Position numbers and translations under genes: made by a program. DNA of 64,000 bases from Lepraria neglecta (lineage: Eukaryota > Ascomycota > Lecanoromycetes > Lecanorales > Stereocaulaceae), in contig CM065652.1 of NCBI GenBank assembly GCA_033220425.1, positions 4,669,929-4,733,928 of the forward strand. The letters run 5' to 3'. The notes beneath the pieces are model-generated. The model was not told where the DNA came from, did no database searches, and saw only the letters and a program-made list of their open reading frames with translations. Shown here one piece after another: positions 12,894 through 24,015 of this stretch. Position 1 is the first letter of the stretch. Every line of letters begins with the position of its first letter.

Positions 12894-15211
12894 TAGTATA
12901 TATACCTCTATAAGAAATATTAAAAGTATATAAGATAGAAAGAACTTATAGGATTCCTTCTCGATTAGAGAAAAGAGTAATCCCTTATAGTAGGGGTAGC
13001 TATAAAGAGATTAATATATTAACCTCTAAATAATATTTATATTCGATATAATACGATATATATATAAAGATACTAGTAATTATTAATAGATAGCGGACTA
13101 TTGCGATAATAGACTCTAGAGCTACTAGGAACTTTATTTTATGAGACTTGGTATAAATAACTAGATTACTAACTCGAAAAAATTTATATTAGTATAATAT
13201 TTAGATAGCTAACGGGTTAATACTATTAATAGAAAAGGTAGACGAAGAAATACTTTTATTACCTATTATAATTTAGCGCTACTATAAGGAGATTACCTTT
13301 AATATCGTTAGGATAGCTACCTATTATATAATTTTAGGAATACCTTAGTTAAAGAAGTATAATCTAATAATTTATTAGAGTAGAGGAGTACTTAAGATTA
13401 GATAATTTAAATATATTACTAAAATTAAATCTATATATTAATAGTAGATAATAATAGATAAGAAGTCGAACCGAAGACTAATCGAGGTATATATTACCTT
13501 AGCTTCGTATAAGGACGATACTAAAAGGTAGTCTAACTCTATAGTTACTAGTAAAGGTTAGTAGTATAAAGAAGTAAGAGTTAAAAGAGGAATAGATATA
13601 CCCTCTATCCCTTAGGAATATAATAAGTAGATATACTTATTCGAGGAAGAGATAAATATAGAAGTATTATCTAGATACTAGCTATAGAATTATAAGATTA
13701 AACTCGAATCTAGTAAATAGCTAATATTTAGATCTATCTACGTATTATTAGAAAAGGAACTTAAGGTACTATATATATATATATTAATAAGAATCTAAAG
13801 AAAGGATTTATTCAGGAATCTAAATTACTAGTAAGTTATCTAATCCTCTTTATACTAAAGAAGGATAGAAGCTTAAGACTATATATCGACTATTGAAAGT
13901 TAAACGATATTACTATTAAGAATAGATATCTATTACTAAATATAGAGGAGCTATAGAATCGGCTTAGTAAGGTAAGGATATTTACTAAACTAGATCTTAG
14001 AGGTATATATAATCTAACTTAGATAAAAGAAGATAAGGAGTAGAAAACTACCTTCTAAACAAGATATAGCTACTATAAGTATCTAGTAATATCGTTTTGT
14101 AAGGTATGCTCCCCGTCAGCGGGCCGTTATCGCTCCGTGAACTAGGCTCCTCGCTAGCGGACCGTTGCTGTACTCTAGGAACTATATCCCGCTGGCGCTA
14201 CAATGTCGGACTGCGGCTCAGCTTTCCGCTATTGCTATACTACTATATACAAAGGTATCTAAAGACGTGAAGTGGTTATATTACTGGTATAGTATAGGTA
14301 GTTCTATACTAGAACTAATTACTAAGGATCCTTAGGAAAGAAGTAGGTAGACCGCTCCTTAAGCTTCTTCCTACGGGTAATATATAGCCGCTATTAGGCA
14401 GCTAGCGTACTACTGAGAGCCTAGCTCCTGATAGCTACCAAGTCGGTTGAATATCATCCCGATCCACGCCAGCGCTCCGCGTACTAGGAGATATTAGAAT
14501 AGCTTCACTAACAAGGCAGACCCCTTCCAATATAATAGTTGGTATTATAGTTTAGACTTACTAGCGTACTAGTAACCTGCTAAGTATTTATTAATAAGAT
14601 TATATAAGTATATTTAGATTGAATAGCGATAGCGTACCTTGATAATATACTAATTTATCCTAAGAATAAAGAAGAATATATCTCGTATATATAGGATATC
14701 CTTAGATACCTATCGCAAGCGAAACTTCTCCTTAAACTAGAAAAGTGCGAGTTTTATCGATAGTTAGTAGAATTTCTAGGATTTATAGTTAGTATAGAAG
14801 GTATTAGTATAAGCCTAGAGAAAATCAAAGCTATAGCGAAATAGCCTATACTATAGGACGTCAAAGTAGTATAAAGCTTCTTAGGATTTACTAACTTTAA
14901 GAGGAAGTTTATCGAAGGCTACTTAAAGAAAGTACTACCTCTAATCGATATTACGAAGAAAGATATTAGATTTATATAGGGAAAAGACTAATAAAGATTA
15001 TTTAATATATTAAAGAAAGTATATATAGATCTACTAGTACTCTGTACCTTTTAGGCTAATATACCGAGCCTATATCAAAATAGATACCTCGGATCTTGCG
15101 ATTAGAGTATACCTATATTAAATAAAAGACTAATATAAATACTTCTAATAATAGAGTATTTACGTACTTATATATATATATATATATACGGGGTAAGTCT
15201 ACTATAGTATA
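12894..15211 (+). mobile_element. Ty3/gypsy remnant (protease, RT, RNase H start), plus strand
   Basis: A plus-strand Pol fragment lies between two Helitron ends. The protease region is at about 13100-13160 (IIDSRATRNFI). RT starts near 13800 ([13 protein letters not shown], then LRLYIDYWKLND near 13870-13910). It is split at 14098 by a solo LTR and resumes at 14550, with YLDNILIYPKNKEE near 14635-14675. Connection and early RNase H sequence follow to about 15120. Integrase and chromodomain are absent, and the 5' side is cut by the Helitron at 12893. It is closely related to the other chromoviruses here and heavily RIP-mutated. Confidence 0.8.
14098..14549 (-). repeat. Solo LTR, type C, inside an RT remnant
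   Basis: It matches, in reverse orientation, the 451-bp LTRs of the gypsy element at 54559-59430, including the blocks CGTCAGCGGGCCGTTA and CCTTAGGAAAGAAGTAGG. It starts TGTAAGGTATGCTCC and ends GGTATTATA on the plus strand. The interrupted frame is the RT of the surrounding element, which continues at 14550. The flanks give only a partial 4-5 bp duplication (GTTT). It retains more GC than its host, so it inserted after most of the host's RIP. Confidence 0.8.
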
Positions 15212-16449
15212 CAAGTTAGTGCCCGTAATCTTCACAGAAGATTACCGTAAAACCGGCTATATCTCACTTATCTTATACTCGATTTAGAAAATTTAAGCGG
15301 AATTAGAAAGCCCTCTGTTTATAGTATGTTTTATATATATAAAGCTAAGTCCTAACCCTAATATATCGAAAGTTATTAAGGATTTAGTATGTTAGTGCTT
15401 CGGGGGCAGCTGCGGGGGTAGCTTTAGGGAAGTCCGCAGGCAAAAACATGTTTTTTGAGCTTTCCTCAGCCAAGTCTTAGCCAAATTTCAAAATTCGAAC
15501 GGCGTTGGAAAGCGCATGCTTGGTTCTAAAACTCATGAAATAATCTCGATATCATATGATGTATGTGGCGCGGGGTATCGCTGCGAAGAAGTTGCGATGC
15601 GAATTCAACTTTTGGTGTTCTAGGGTCCGGGGGCGCCAAGCTCAATGCTTGGCATTTGCCACCGAACTTGCGCTGCCCGCAAAAAGCTTCTTTTACTTAT
15701 AAGTTTTGCGCAAGTAGACCGATTTTGAAAATTTTGACGGTATTAGAAAGCGCATGCTTGGTTCTAAAACTTATGAAATCATCTTGATATCATATGATAT
15801 ACATGGCGCGGGGAAGTACTGCGAAGAAGTTGCGATGCGAATTCAACTTTTGGTGTTCTAGGTTCCGGGGGCGCTAAGCTCAATGCTTGGCATTTGCCAC
15901 TGAGCTTGCGCTGCCAGCAAAACGCTTCTTTTGCTTATAAGTTTTGCGCAAATAGACCGATTCTAAAAAATTTGACGGCATTGGAAAGCGCATGCTTGGT
16001 TCTAAAACATATAAAATCATCTCGATATCATATGACATATGTGGCGCGGGGTATCGCTGCGAAGAAGTTGCGGTGCGTATTCAACTTTTGATGTTCTAGG
16101 TCCGGGGGCGCCAAGCTCAATGCTTGGCATTTGCCACCGAGCTCGCGCTGCCAGCAAAACATGGCGAAAACGCTTCTTTTGGTCATAACTATTGCGCAAA
16201 TAGGCCGATTCTAAAAATTCTTGATGCGCAAGCAAGCTAATAATTAACTCCAAAACATATGAAATCATCTCGATATCATATGACGTATATGGCGCGGGGA
16301 AGTAGTGCGAAGAAGTTGCGATGCGAATTCAACTTTTGGTGGTTGAAGGCGCTAGCCGAGAGAGGGAATGCAGAATATAGGGCCAATCTAATTGGCTGCA
16401 AGTGCGGAATTGCTCCGAAAGTCCTTATAATCTGTTATTAGAAGAAAGA
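15212..16449 (-). mobile_element. Non-autonomous Helitron, copy 1
   Basis: Sense is the minus strand. It starts TCTTTCTTCTAATAACAG at 16449 and ends CTTG at 15212. The hairpin GTAATCTTC-TGT-GAAGATTAC lies 13 nt before the 3' end (15221-15241). The flanking bases are A (5') and T (3') in sense orientation, with no target duplication. The interior is four to five imperfect ~230-bp monomers, each with a GCCAAGCTCAATGCTTGGC palindrome. It has no coding capacity; short open frames cross the monomers without similarity to anything I recognise. Confidence 0.75.
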
Positions 16450-16761
16450 TAACGTAGAGCTATTAGAGACTTAATAGAAATATATTTACCTAGTATATCT
16501 TAAGGTTTTTATATTCTTTAGAGACTAGTTCTTCTTTCTTCTTCCTCTTTTACTAGAGGATTTAGTATACTTTTTATCCTATAATCTAAACCCTATAATT
16601 ATAACTTCACGTCTTTTATAAATCTACGTGCGCTAGCTAGCCGCCAGCGCACGTCTCCCTTAATAACCCTGATCTTTTAAAGAATGAAACCTTAGAGATT
16701 ATTATACTATGGTACGAAAGTAACTAGAATGTCGATGTTAGATATTTAAGTACACAATATG
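16450..16761. other. Spacer between Helitron and kinase gene
   Basis: AT-rich sequence with no recognised gene. Near 16628-16652 is an inverted repeat around CGTGCGCTAGC / GCCAGCGCACG. The right part must hold the 3' untranslated region of the kinase gene that ends at 16762. Confidence 0.5.
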
Positions 16762-19700
16762 TTAAATAGGCGTCTCTGTCAACTCCTTCAACGGCTCTAT
16801 TACATTCTTCGCGAATTCTTTCAAAATGCTAATATCCAGGTCTTCCGAGCTGTCCATGCTTCCGCTCAAGCAGAAGTGGACCACGTCTCTATACACAGCG
16901 CCTACCGTTACACCTAAGAACGGCACATGAATTTTGATTAGTTCTTGTCTGAATTCGGTCAAATCCATCCTTAAGCACCTCTGGCTTGTCGCCCATACAC
17001 GCAACGGTTGCCAAAACCCTAATTCTAATAGGATTAGACCTAGACTGTAATAATCGTAGTTCGCCTGATATCGTTCCGTGCGAGCGTATTCCGGATGCTG
17101 ATAATCTTGAAAATCAGCTCTGCTAGCCGGGCTAGCTTGGCTGACCAGGCTAGCTTGGCTGACCGGGCCAGCCGAATCCCAATTTTTCCCACCAAGCCGG
17201 CTCTTATGGAGGCCGACGACATACGGTCGTCGAAGTGCCCGCGGGGCGAGTATGCGGCTGCTGCTTTGTTCGCTGTCCCTGATATCAAAGAATAGAATGT
17301 TATTAGAGTTGAAGTTTTCGTGAAGCCAGCCTATGTTGTGAAAATCTCCTAAGAACTGGGCAAGTACAGACGCCAACTGTAACTTGTCACCAAGAAGAGG
17401 CTGACATTTCTTGTTTCCAATAAGCTGGAGTAATGTTGTAGTCGAAGAGCCAATGTCCCCTTCTGCGTCATTTATCGGAATTTGATAGAGAAAGCCATAT
17501 CCAGCCATGTCGCCTGTATTTTCAAAAGCACCAATGCATTCCAGCGTTCGCATACCCGCAGGCTTGGTTTTCTCGCTAAAACCCTGAGCCTTGTAGCTCA
17601 TTACAATTGCGCGTTGGTCCGGCCGAACCTTCTCCCAACCACGAGAATAGTACATCCACTCAATCAGCACGGGTAACCCGCTGAAAAGACCGAATTCATG
17701 GTGGTGGACTGCTCGAAGTCGTCTCTGAACATCATTCTCTGAAACAATGAAACCTTCCGGCATACTTGTGGGATTGGATTTCATATTCAGTCCAATCCTT
17801 TTCATCATGGCCAAAGCTGCACATTTCTCGTAAGTTGAATCATCTTCAGATTTGAAGGCCCGCTCAACATCGTCCAGACGACCAACGTCTTCTGTGTCCA
17901 ACATGGCCCGAAGCCAGGCCGCTTCTGCCTTTCTCCGTTCATTCATTGGCAAAAGGTTCCATAGAGTCTCAACTAGTTCATTGATATCATTTTCAAAGCG
18001 TTCACCAAAACTAGCGCATTTGTCTGCGCTATACTCCTGCCCTACAGTCGTGTTAGGCACCATTGCAAGGCTCTGGGACTCGACTTTATGAAAGCGTCCT
18101 GCCATAGTTTTGAGAGCTTTGAGATATTCGTCGTAGCGACTGGTCAGATTGCTGGATGGCAAGAAAATTATCTTGTCGCTATCCAAACCTGTAACGTAGC
18201 CAAAAGCTGCAAACCGCTCACTCTCGAACCATAATCTCATCCTATTGAAGGTCTGATCCGTCCTATTTGCAGCAGATTGTTTCATGTACTTGTGGATTAG
18301 GTCGCGTACAGTGATAAAATGAGCTTTCAGGCTAACTTGGGTGAGATCCGCACAAATATCTTCGATTTTTGGACGATCTTCAGTGTCCCTTTTCAGCGCT
18401 TTCCTCGCTAGATTGGCAAGTATTAAGACGGGACCGGGATGCAACAGACCATGTGTTAACGAATCAAGCCATTGAAGAACAACAGACTTGAGGCTCCCGT
18501 CTTTGTCGTGAAAACAGCTGTCCTCCCAACCCGGTGACCGACCGCTCAATCTTAGCTTGCGAAATTCTTTCAGACTTGCCGCTCCCCTCTTCATATAGAT
18601 GATTACTTCGATCATTAAGCAGCCAAAAGCCCAGACATCAATCGCTCGACCAACGTTTTGTTCAACGAAGCTCCCATTTACGCACTCCGGGGCAAGATAG
18701 TCTCCGTCCGTGTCCTCCCACGGCGTCTGGGATGGAATATCTATAGGCTTGAACTTCCCGAGCCCAAAATCTGCGAGAATAAACGTCTCTTGGCTTATTA
18801 ATACGTTAGCAGGTCGGAGATCATGATGATAACCAATTGCATCGATATCCAAGCCATGTCTCTCTTTCTCGAGATGAAGTTTGTGGGTGCTGCATAGTGC
18901 TGAGGCTAATCCACGAAGAGCCGAGAAGAATGTAAAGTCCCGATTGAAATCTCCGAACCGAGATTCGCTTTGGAGAAAAGCCTTAAGGTCTGTTTCATAG
19001 CTCGGAAATAGAAAGTTATGTCTTTCACCGTAGGTGTAGGAACCAAGTAAGCGGATGATATTTGGATGTGCAAGTCGATCGAGAAGGAGTAAGCAAGTGT
19101 GCTCGTTGAGGAATGTCGTATTATACGCCTCTTTGGTCTGACCCTTTCCAAGTCTAATTTCTTTCCTCACCACCTGAATGGGGCCGCTCTGTAAGGACAT
19201 TAGTACTTGGATTATTTTCCTCTCTCCAACTATACTAGGCTTGAATCGCATTGCCTATAACGAAAGTGATGGACGTGAACTTACCTGATTGAGTACAAAC
19301 TCCTGCTGAGAATTGAAAATCATCACCTTGAATATATCGCCAAACCCGCCTTCAGCAATAAATTCTGGCTCACCCACGAACGGAAGAATCCTCTCGCTAT
19401 TGTTGATACGTCTATGATAATCACGCATATCCCGTGAAAATTTGTACGGTAGGAACTGCCGCTGGTAATCTCGCGCAAAGAAGATACCGAAGTCGCCTGC
19501 TATCTGCTTTGCTACGGCTTCGCTCAAAGGTAATTGAGCGTCTAGTACTTCGTTCTTGCGGAACTCAGTAATCAAGTCTTCTTCTCCGTTCTTAATCAAA
19601 ATTGCAAACATCCGAGTACCTTTCTCATGTATCGTATGGGCTAAGCCCGTCTTTTCGATGATCGGACATTCTAATTCATCCACAGCTTTCCTAACGTCAT

Positions 19701-19821
19701 CTAGGGTGAATATGACCTCAAGATAAAGTTCTGGGAAGAAGGAATGGAGAGATTCTGACTGCACCATCTTGCCTTCAATTTGCCTCTTCAAGAATCTGAT
19801 GGTCTCTTTTCTGGCTGCCAT
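16762..19821 (-). CDS. Kinase-pseudokinase protein of the fungal HeLo/NLR-associated type
   Basis: Two exons, 19821-19285 and 19188-16762, give 987 aa. The 96-nt phase-0 intron has GTAAGT, a TACTAAT branch site and TTACAG. It falls between the glycine loop and the catalytic lysine, and splicing rejoins the kinase. I chose the ATG at 19821 (MAARKE); the frame is open a little upstream but without an ATG. Kinase 1: GGFGDIF loop about 159-165, K188 (VVRKEI), HHDLRPAN with D302, DFG at 319-321, APE at 345-347; all needed residues are present. Residues about 510-700 link to a second kinase-like half near 720-970, where WLHENFNSNNILFF replaces HRDxxxxN and DFG is absent, so it is a pseudokinase. 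That second half resembles the C-terminal domain that accompanies HeLo or other N-terminal domains in fungal signalling and incompatibility proteins. The substrate is unknown. It shows no RIP. Confidence 0.8.
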
Positions 19822-20300
19822 CGCGTGTGGCGGGAAAGAATCAAATGTTGCAAAACTTGATTTCTGAAAGATTAACAAGACTGCACGGTTCTCAAATCCG
19901 TGTAGTCACGGTCATGGGGGAAGAGGCTCAAAGGAAAGAAAGCGCTGCGTTGCAAGAGGATAACGGTCAGGTCGGCATTGAGCGGCTAGGGCCCAGTGGT
20001 GGGAAACTTTTTACTCCATGCTGGTTAGCCGACTTGTAATCAGGCTGCGCCGGAGCGCATTGCGGCCTGATGCACGATGCCCCACCACAGCACAAAAATG
20101 AAATTGAGGGACAGAACAAGGCATGACTTGCAGTGGTCGCATACCCAACATGCAGGGATTTTGGCACTACCTCTTTACTCTCACAAACATCTCCCCAAGC
20201 CTCGCAACAGTCAAGATTCAGGCAGGCTATAGATTAACACTACTCCCAAAGATAATGCAAAGTGGTGTTCTCTTTCCAATCCCCTGCATGGTTGCCCTTT

Positions 20301-20596
20301 TCATCTCGTATTGATAACGGAATCGATTTCCGCCTGGGAAAGTTTGGCTGTCTTCAGCAATGTGTTACAAGGTGGCAGCTGATATTTACATATTACCTGG
20401 GTCAGGCCCCTCGGCGCTTTTATCTCGACCTGCTCATCGGCGACCTGAAGCCACACGTAAGCCCTTGGACTAATAACGTACCAATCCGCTGGCTTAATAC
20501 CGTAACCCTATAATCATTGCCGAACTCCCTCTTGAGAATCGCATCTAGCTTGCCTCTGTTCAAGTATTTCTTTTCCAGAATGGTTAACTTTTCCAT
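20301..20596 (-). pseudogene. Small conserved-looking fungal protein, frameshifted
   Basis: From the ATG at 20596 the frame reads MEKLTILEKKYLNRGKLDA and on to FGNDYRV. After a one-base frame change near 20515, another frame continues YGIKPADWYVISPRAYVW to APRGLTQ. A plausible intron (GTAATATG ... TTTCCCAG) then joins to AEIDSVINTR and a stop at 20301. The joined pattern (charged N-terminus, FGxDYRV, APRxLTxAEID) resembles short uncharacterised fungal proteins, but I cannot name a family. It lies 0.5 kb upstream of the kinase gene on the same strand. The frame change suggests a recent pseudogene or an intron I did not recognise. Confidence 0.4.
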
Positions 20597-21228
20597 TGTT
20601 ATCTCGTTCAATTGTGCAAGGAGTAATGGGAAGTGGACGAATATACAGGGTAAAGCAACCTGACTTGATTGTGTTAAGAAACAACTAATTTCGTGGGCTG
20701 GCATTGAATTTAAAGCACATGGGAAGGTTGCTGCCTGGAGCTTTTGCGACTAATCAGGTTAGGGGCCAGTCAGGGTGGCAGGGTTCGATTAAGAATGGAA
20801 CTCTACTTTTTATTTGTACCGGCAGCTCACCCGTTTCCTTCGTACCTACTCAACTGTTGTCCAACGCATCGTTTTGGACATTTGAGCACCCACTCATCCA
20901 CTCTTGTACATACATTCATGTTTAAAAAGCGTAGCCTCTATACCATCACGTATGGAGGGCTTTTTCGGCCTAGAAGCGGCGCTTTTAAAATGCCAGCGAG
21001 CTCCTCGGATATGCAGCGGCGATAAGGTGCCGTTGGCGACGATGGTTTGCTTCACCACGCCCCTGTGCCGGGACTGGCCAAAAAATGAGTTGTCACACCA
21101 CGTTGTCCTAGATCCGTCCACCCTGCCCAAGCTGACTAGTTTTGTCGCATGCAAAAAAGCATCAGTAAGTCAGTCTGACGCACAGCCTCGATGAGCGATT
21201 TCAAGATAACTCCCCAAGGCATAAAATA
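20597..21228. other. Intergenic host DNA left of the mariner element
   Basis: Balanced base composition with no RIP and no convincing gene; overlapping small open frames on both strands look random. It ends in the TA dinucleotide (21227-21228) that is the left target-site copy of the mariner element. The matching right flank resumes at 37299. Confidence 0.6.
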
Positions 21229-21318
21229 CCGTAGCTTTCAGAACCATTGGCGGGAACGCTAAAGCACTTTTGGGGTACCCTACTACACACCAAATTTTGG
21301 TGGCAGAAGAGGTATCTA
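21229..21318 (+). repeat. Left terminal inverted repeat of the mariner element
   Basis: It is 90 bp and pairs with 37209-37298. It starts CCGTAGCTTTCAGAACCATT. The central block ACTTTTGGGGTACCCTAC is unchanged in both copies. The differences are nearly all C/T or G/A transitions, as RIP would leave. Confidence 0.9.
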
Positions 21319-21399
21319 GGGAGAACTATACTGTAGACTATAGATATAATTCAATATTTCGCAATAGTGAGGCCCTATAGATATTATTCCTTGGTATTT

Positions 21400-22510
21400 G
21401 ACTTATCTACCGCTACCTCCCTCGCTATTACTATAGTTCTACCGATAGATCTATATACCAGGGCTACTATTTAGCGAGAGCTTGAGCTCGATTTTGATAA
21501 TAATACTATTCTACTCGATAGCTATAATATTAGCCTATAGATACTATAGCGTATAAAGAACAGCTGGAGATAATATAGAGAGGTATCTATATCTAGTAAG
21601 GATCGTGACGGGAGGTCTAAAGCTCTATACTATCTACTAGAAGAAGAGCTTCTAGCGTATTTAGAATAGTATTCTATAGTCTATCTAGACGAGATAGCCT
21701 TCTTCCTTCTAGATAAGGTTTAATATCTAAGTTAGTAAGGCTATAATCTAGAGAGCTCTTATCCGTCTTAGTTAGTTTTAGAAGAAGTACTATAAAATTA
21801 CTAAAGAATATAATCAGGAGCTTTAAGACTATTAGTTTACTAAGCTCGCTAATTAGCGAGCTAACTAGCTTATTTTTCTAGATAAAAGTACTATTTATAA
21901 GTATATAGATAAATCTTCTTCCTTCTACTTTACTAGTCGTTACTAATAGTATTTAGAGAATTAAAAATTTGGATAGAAACCTCTAGAAAGGATACCGTTG
22001 GTAATATAGAGCCTTATAAGAAATAAGAGGTAGAGTCTAATATCTACCTTTACGATCGATAGCTATATTAACTAGATAATATATTAGGGATCGATTACTA
22101 CTACTATATTTAATAAATTTATCTAAGATCAAGTCCTCCCTTACTATACTCTATATATAAATAGTAATTCTATATCTAAAATTATAATAGATAACTATAA
22201 AATATACTAGAGTCCTAAATTAAAAGAGCTATATTAGAAAGATCTACCCTTTTATTCGCTAGATTTAAACTATATTAAGATATCTATTACTATATTAAAA
22301 GCTTAGATAAGGAGATATTAGGATATTATAGAGCTCTATTTAATAGATAATATATATAGAGAGTTTCTAAATCTAGTAGTAGAGACTTAAGAAGAATAGA
22401 CTAAGATAGATAATCTCTTCTATTTAGTAGAGATTAAATATAAAGATATTAATAATATAATTAGATAAGTAGAGGAGTTAGACGAAGAAGAAGAAGATAT
22501 ATAATTATAT
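21400..22510 (+). pseudogene. Tc1/mariner transposase remnant (HTH plus DDE)
   Basis: Read with W-to-TAG stops ignored, an N-terminal helix-turn-helix region gives LQILQRIKNSWRYYREVS then DGRSKALYYLLEEELLAYL (21530-21670), the layout of fungal mariner transposases. The DDE catalytic part follows: WLIFLDEST near 21865-21895 (first D), IIIDNYKIY near 22175-22205 (second D), and LPFYLLDLNYIKISITILKAW near 22240-22305 (family LPPYSPDLNPIE, third D). The triad aspartates survive, but more than ten stops and many tryptophan losses make it non-functional. The reading ends near 22510. Confidence 0.8.
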
Positions 22511-22519
22511 ATATAATAA

Positions 22520-22921
22520 GAGGAAAAGCTTATAACCTAGGCTATATATAGATTTAGATATCTACTTAAGTCTCTAGTTAAGTCTCTATAAAATAGTCTA
22601 GATTATTAAGATTCGCTCTACTATATAGATCCTCTTATTTATATATATCCGAGTTATTATCCTAGATCTTATCTTTATAAGCTTTCGTCTTAATAGATAG
22701 AATTATATATCTCTATTTATAGAATATCTACTAAAGCCTATTTACTAAATACCGTCGCGATAGTAATAATAGGAGATTTCTTTTTAGACCCTTAATATAA
22801 GGAGTCGTTTACCTCTTACGGCTCTATTTATTAATATTTCTAGCTAATTAGCGGCTAATCCTAGGCTTAATACTAAGCTTACGCTACTACTTCTTATATT
22901 TATTATTCTTATAGACTTATA
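22520..22921 (-). pseudogene. Possible 3' part of the mariner element's second ORF
   Basis: AT-rich sequence between the transposase remnant and a Helitron. The minus strand gives a fairly open frame near 22700-22910 (VLSLGLAANWLEIL, then GKRLLILRVWKEISYYYY). It would be collinear with minus-strand fragments at 26218-26457, 34652-34871 and 35326-36795 once nested elements are removed. Assignment to one ORF is inference. Confidence 0.3.
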
Positions 22922-23704
22922 TCTTTCTTCTAATAATAGATTATCGCGACATTCGGAGCAATTGCGCACTTGCAGCCAATTATATTGGCCCTATACTTCC
23001 CCTACTAACTGCCTTCTTCGGTTAGCGCGCCAAGTAAGAACATCAAAATCGAAATACGCATCGTAACTTCTTCGCAGTACTTCCCCGCGCCACATACGTC
23101 ATATGATATCTAGATAATATCACAAGTTTTGGAGTTAATTATTAGCTTGCTTGCGCATCAAGAATTTTTAGAATCGGTCCATTTACGCAATAGTTATGAG
23201 CAAAAGAAGCGTTTTCGCCATGTTTTGCAGGCAGTGCGAGCTCGGTGGCAAATGCCAAGCATTGAGCTTGGCGCGCCCGGACCCTGGAACATCAAAAGTT
23301 GAATGCGCACCGCAACTTCTTCGCAGCAATGCCCCGCGCCACATACGTCATATGATATTGAGATACTTTGATAAGTTTTAGAACCAAGCATGCGCTTTCC
23401 GACGCCGTTCGAATTTTGAAATTTAGTTGAAATTTGGCTAAGAAAAGCTTCAAAAACATGTTTTCGCCTGCGGAGTTCCCTGAAGCTACCGCCGCAGTCA
23501 CCCCCGAAGTGCCTCCGGACCACTCAAATATTTAACCCTTAATAAGTTTCATATATTAGGGTTAGGGCTTAGCTTTATATATATAAAATATACTATAAAT
23601 AGAGGGCTTTCTAATTAGGCTTAAACTTCTAAATCGAGTATAAAATAAGCGAGATATAATAGTTTTTACGGTAATCTTCTATGAAGATTACGGGTACTAA
23701 CTTG
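22922..23704 (+). mobile_element. Non-autonomous Helitron, copy 4 (shortest)
   Basis: Sense is the plus strand. It starts TCTTTCTTCTAATAATAG and ends ACTAACTTG. The hairpin GTAATCTTC-TAT-GAAGATTAC is at 23670-23690. It is flanked by A on the left and T on the right with no duplication. At 783 bp it holds about two 230-bp monomers and is the minimal copy of the family here. Confidence 0.75.
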
Positions 23705-24015
23705 TAATATCTATAGTATAACTCTAATCTATAAACTTATCCTTAGCCTCCTTATATTATTCTATATATTTAGAGTACTTTTGTTATAACTAGAGACCAT
23801 AACTAGAGATACGCCCTAACAAGCGTAGTCTCTATTATAGTACGAGTCGAACGAATTAATATCCGACTCGGATAGGACCCTAGATACTTAGTATACTAAG
23901 CGATAAGCGGACGAGCGATACTCGCTCAATACGATTAAAAAGAGTGAGCGCAACGAGCGTAGTACGATTAGTCGCTTATAAAGAAACTTGGTAGGATTTC
24001 CTATTACTATATATA

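Noticed and set aside
15340-15370. CCTAACCCTAATA and ATTAGGGTTAGGG (also near 23566) as telomere repeats
   Set aside because: One to two hexamers only, and part of the Helitron 3' region in both places, so not a telomere tract.
15563-16441. Short ORFs on both strands inside Helitron copy 1, and similar ones at 23194-23523, 25484-25976 and 33085-34000
   Set aside because: They recur because the 230-bp monomers recur and cover the same bases in opposite frames. No conserved protein features.
17040-19151. Secondary ORFs on both strands within the kinase gene
   Set aside because: Shadows of the kinase coding sequence.
19870-19930. Possible tRNA-like fold around CACGGTTCTCAAATCCGTGT
   Set aside because: A hairpin is possible but no cloverleaf, A-box or B-box could be fitted.
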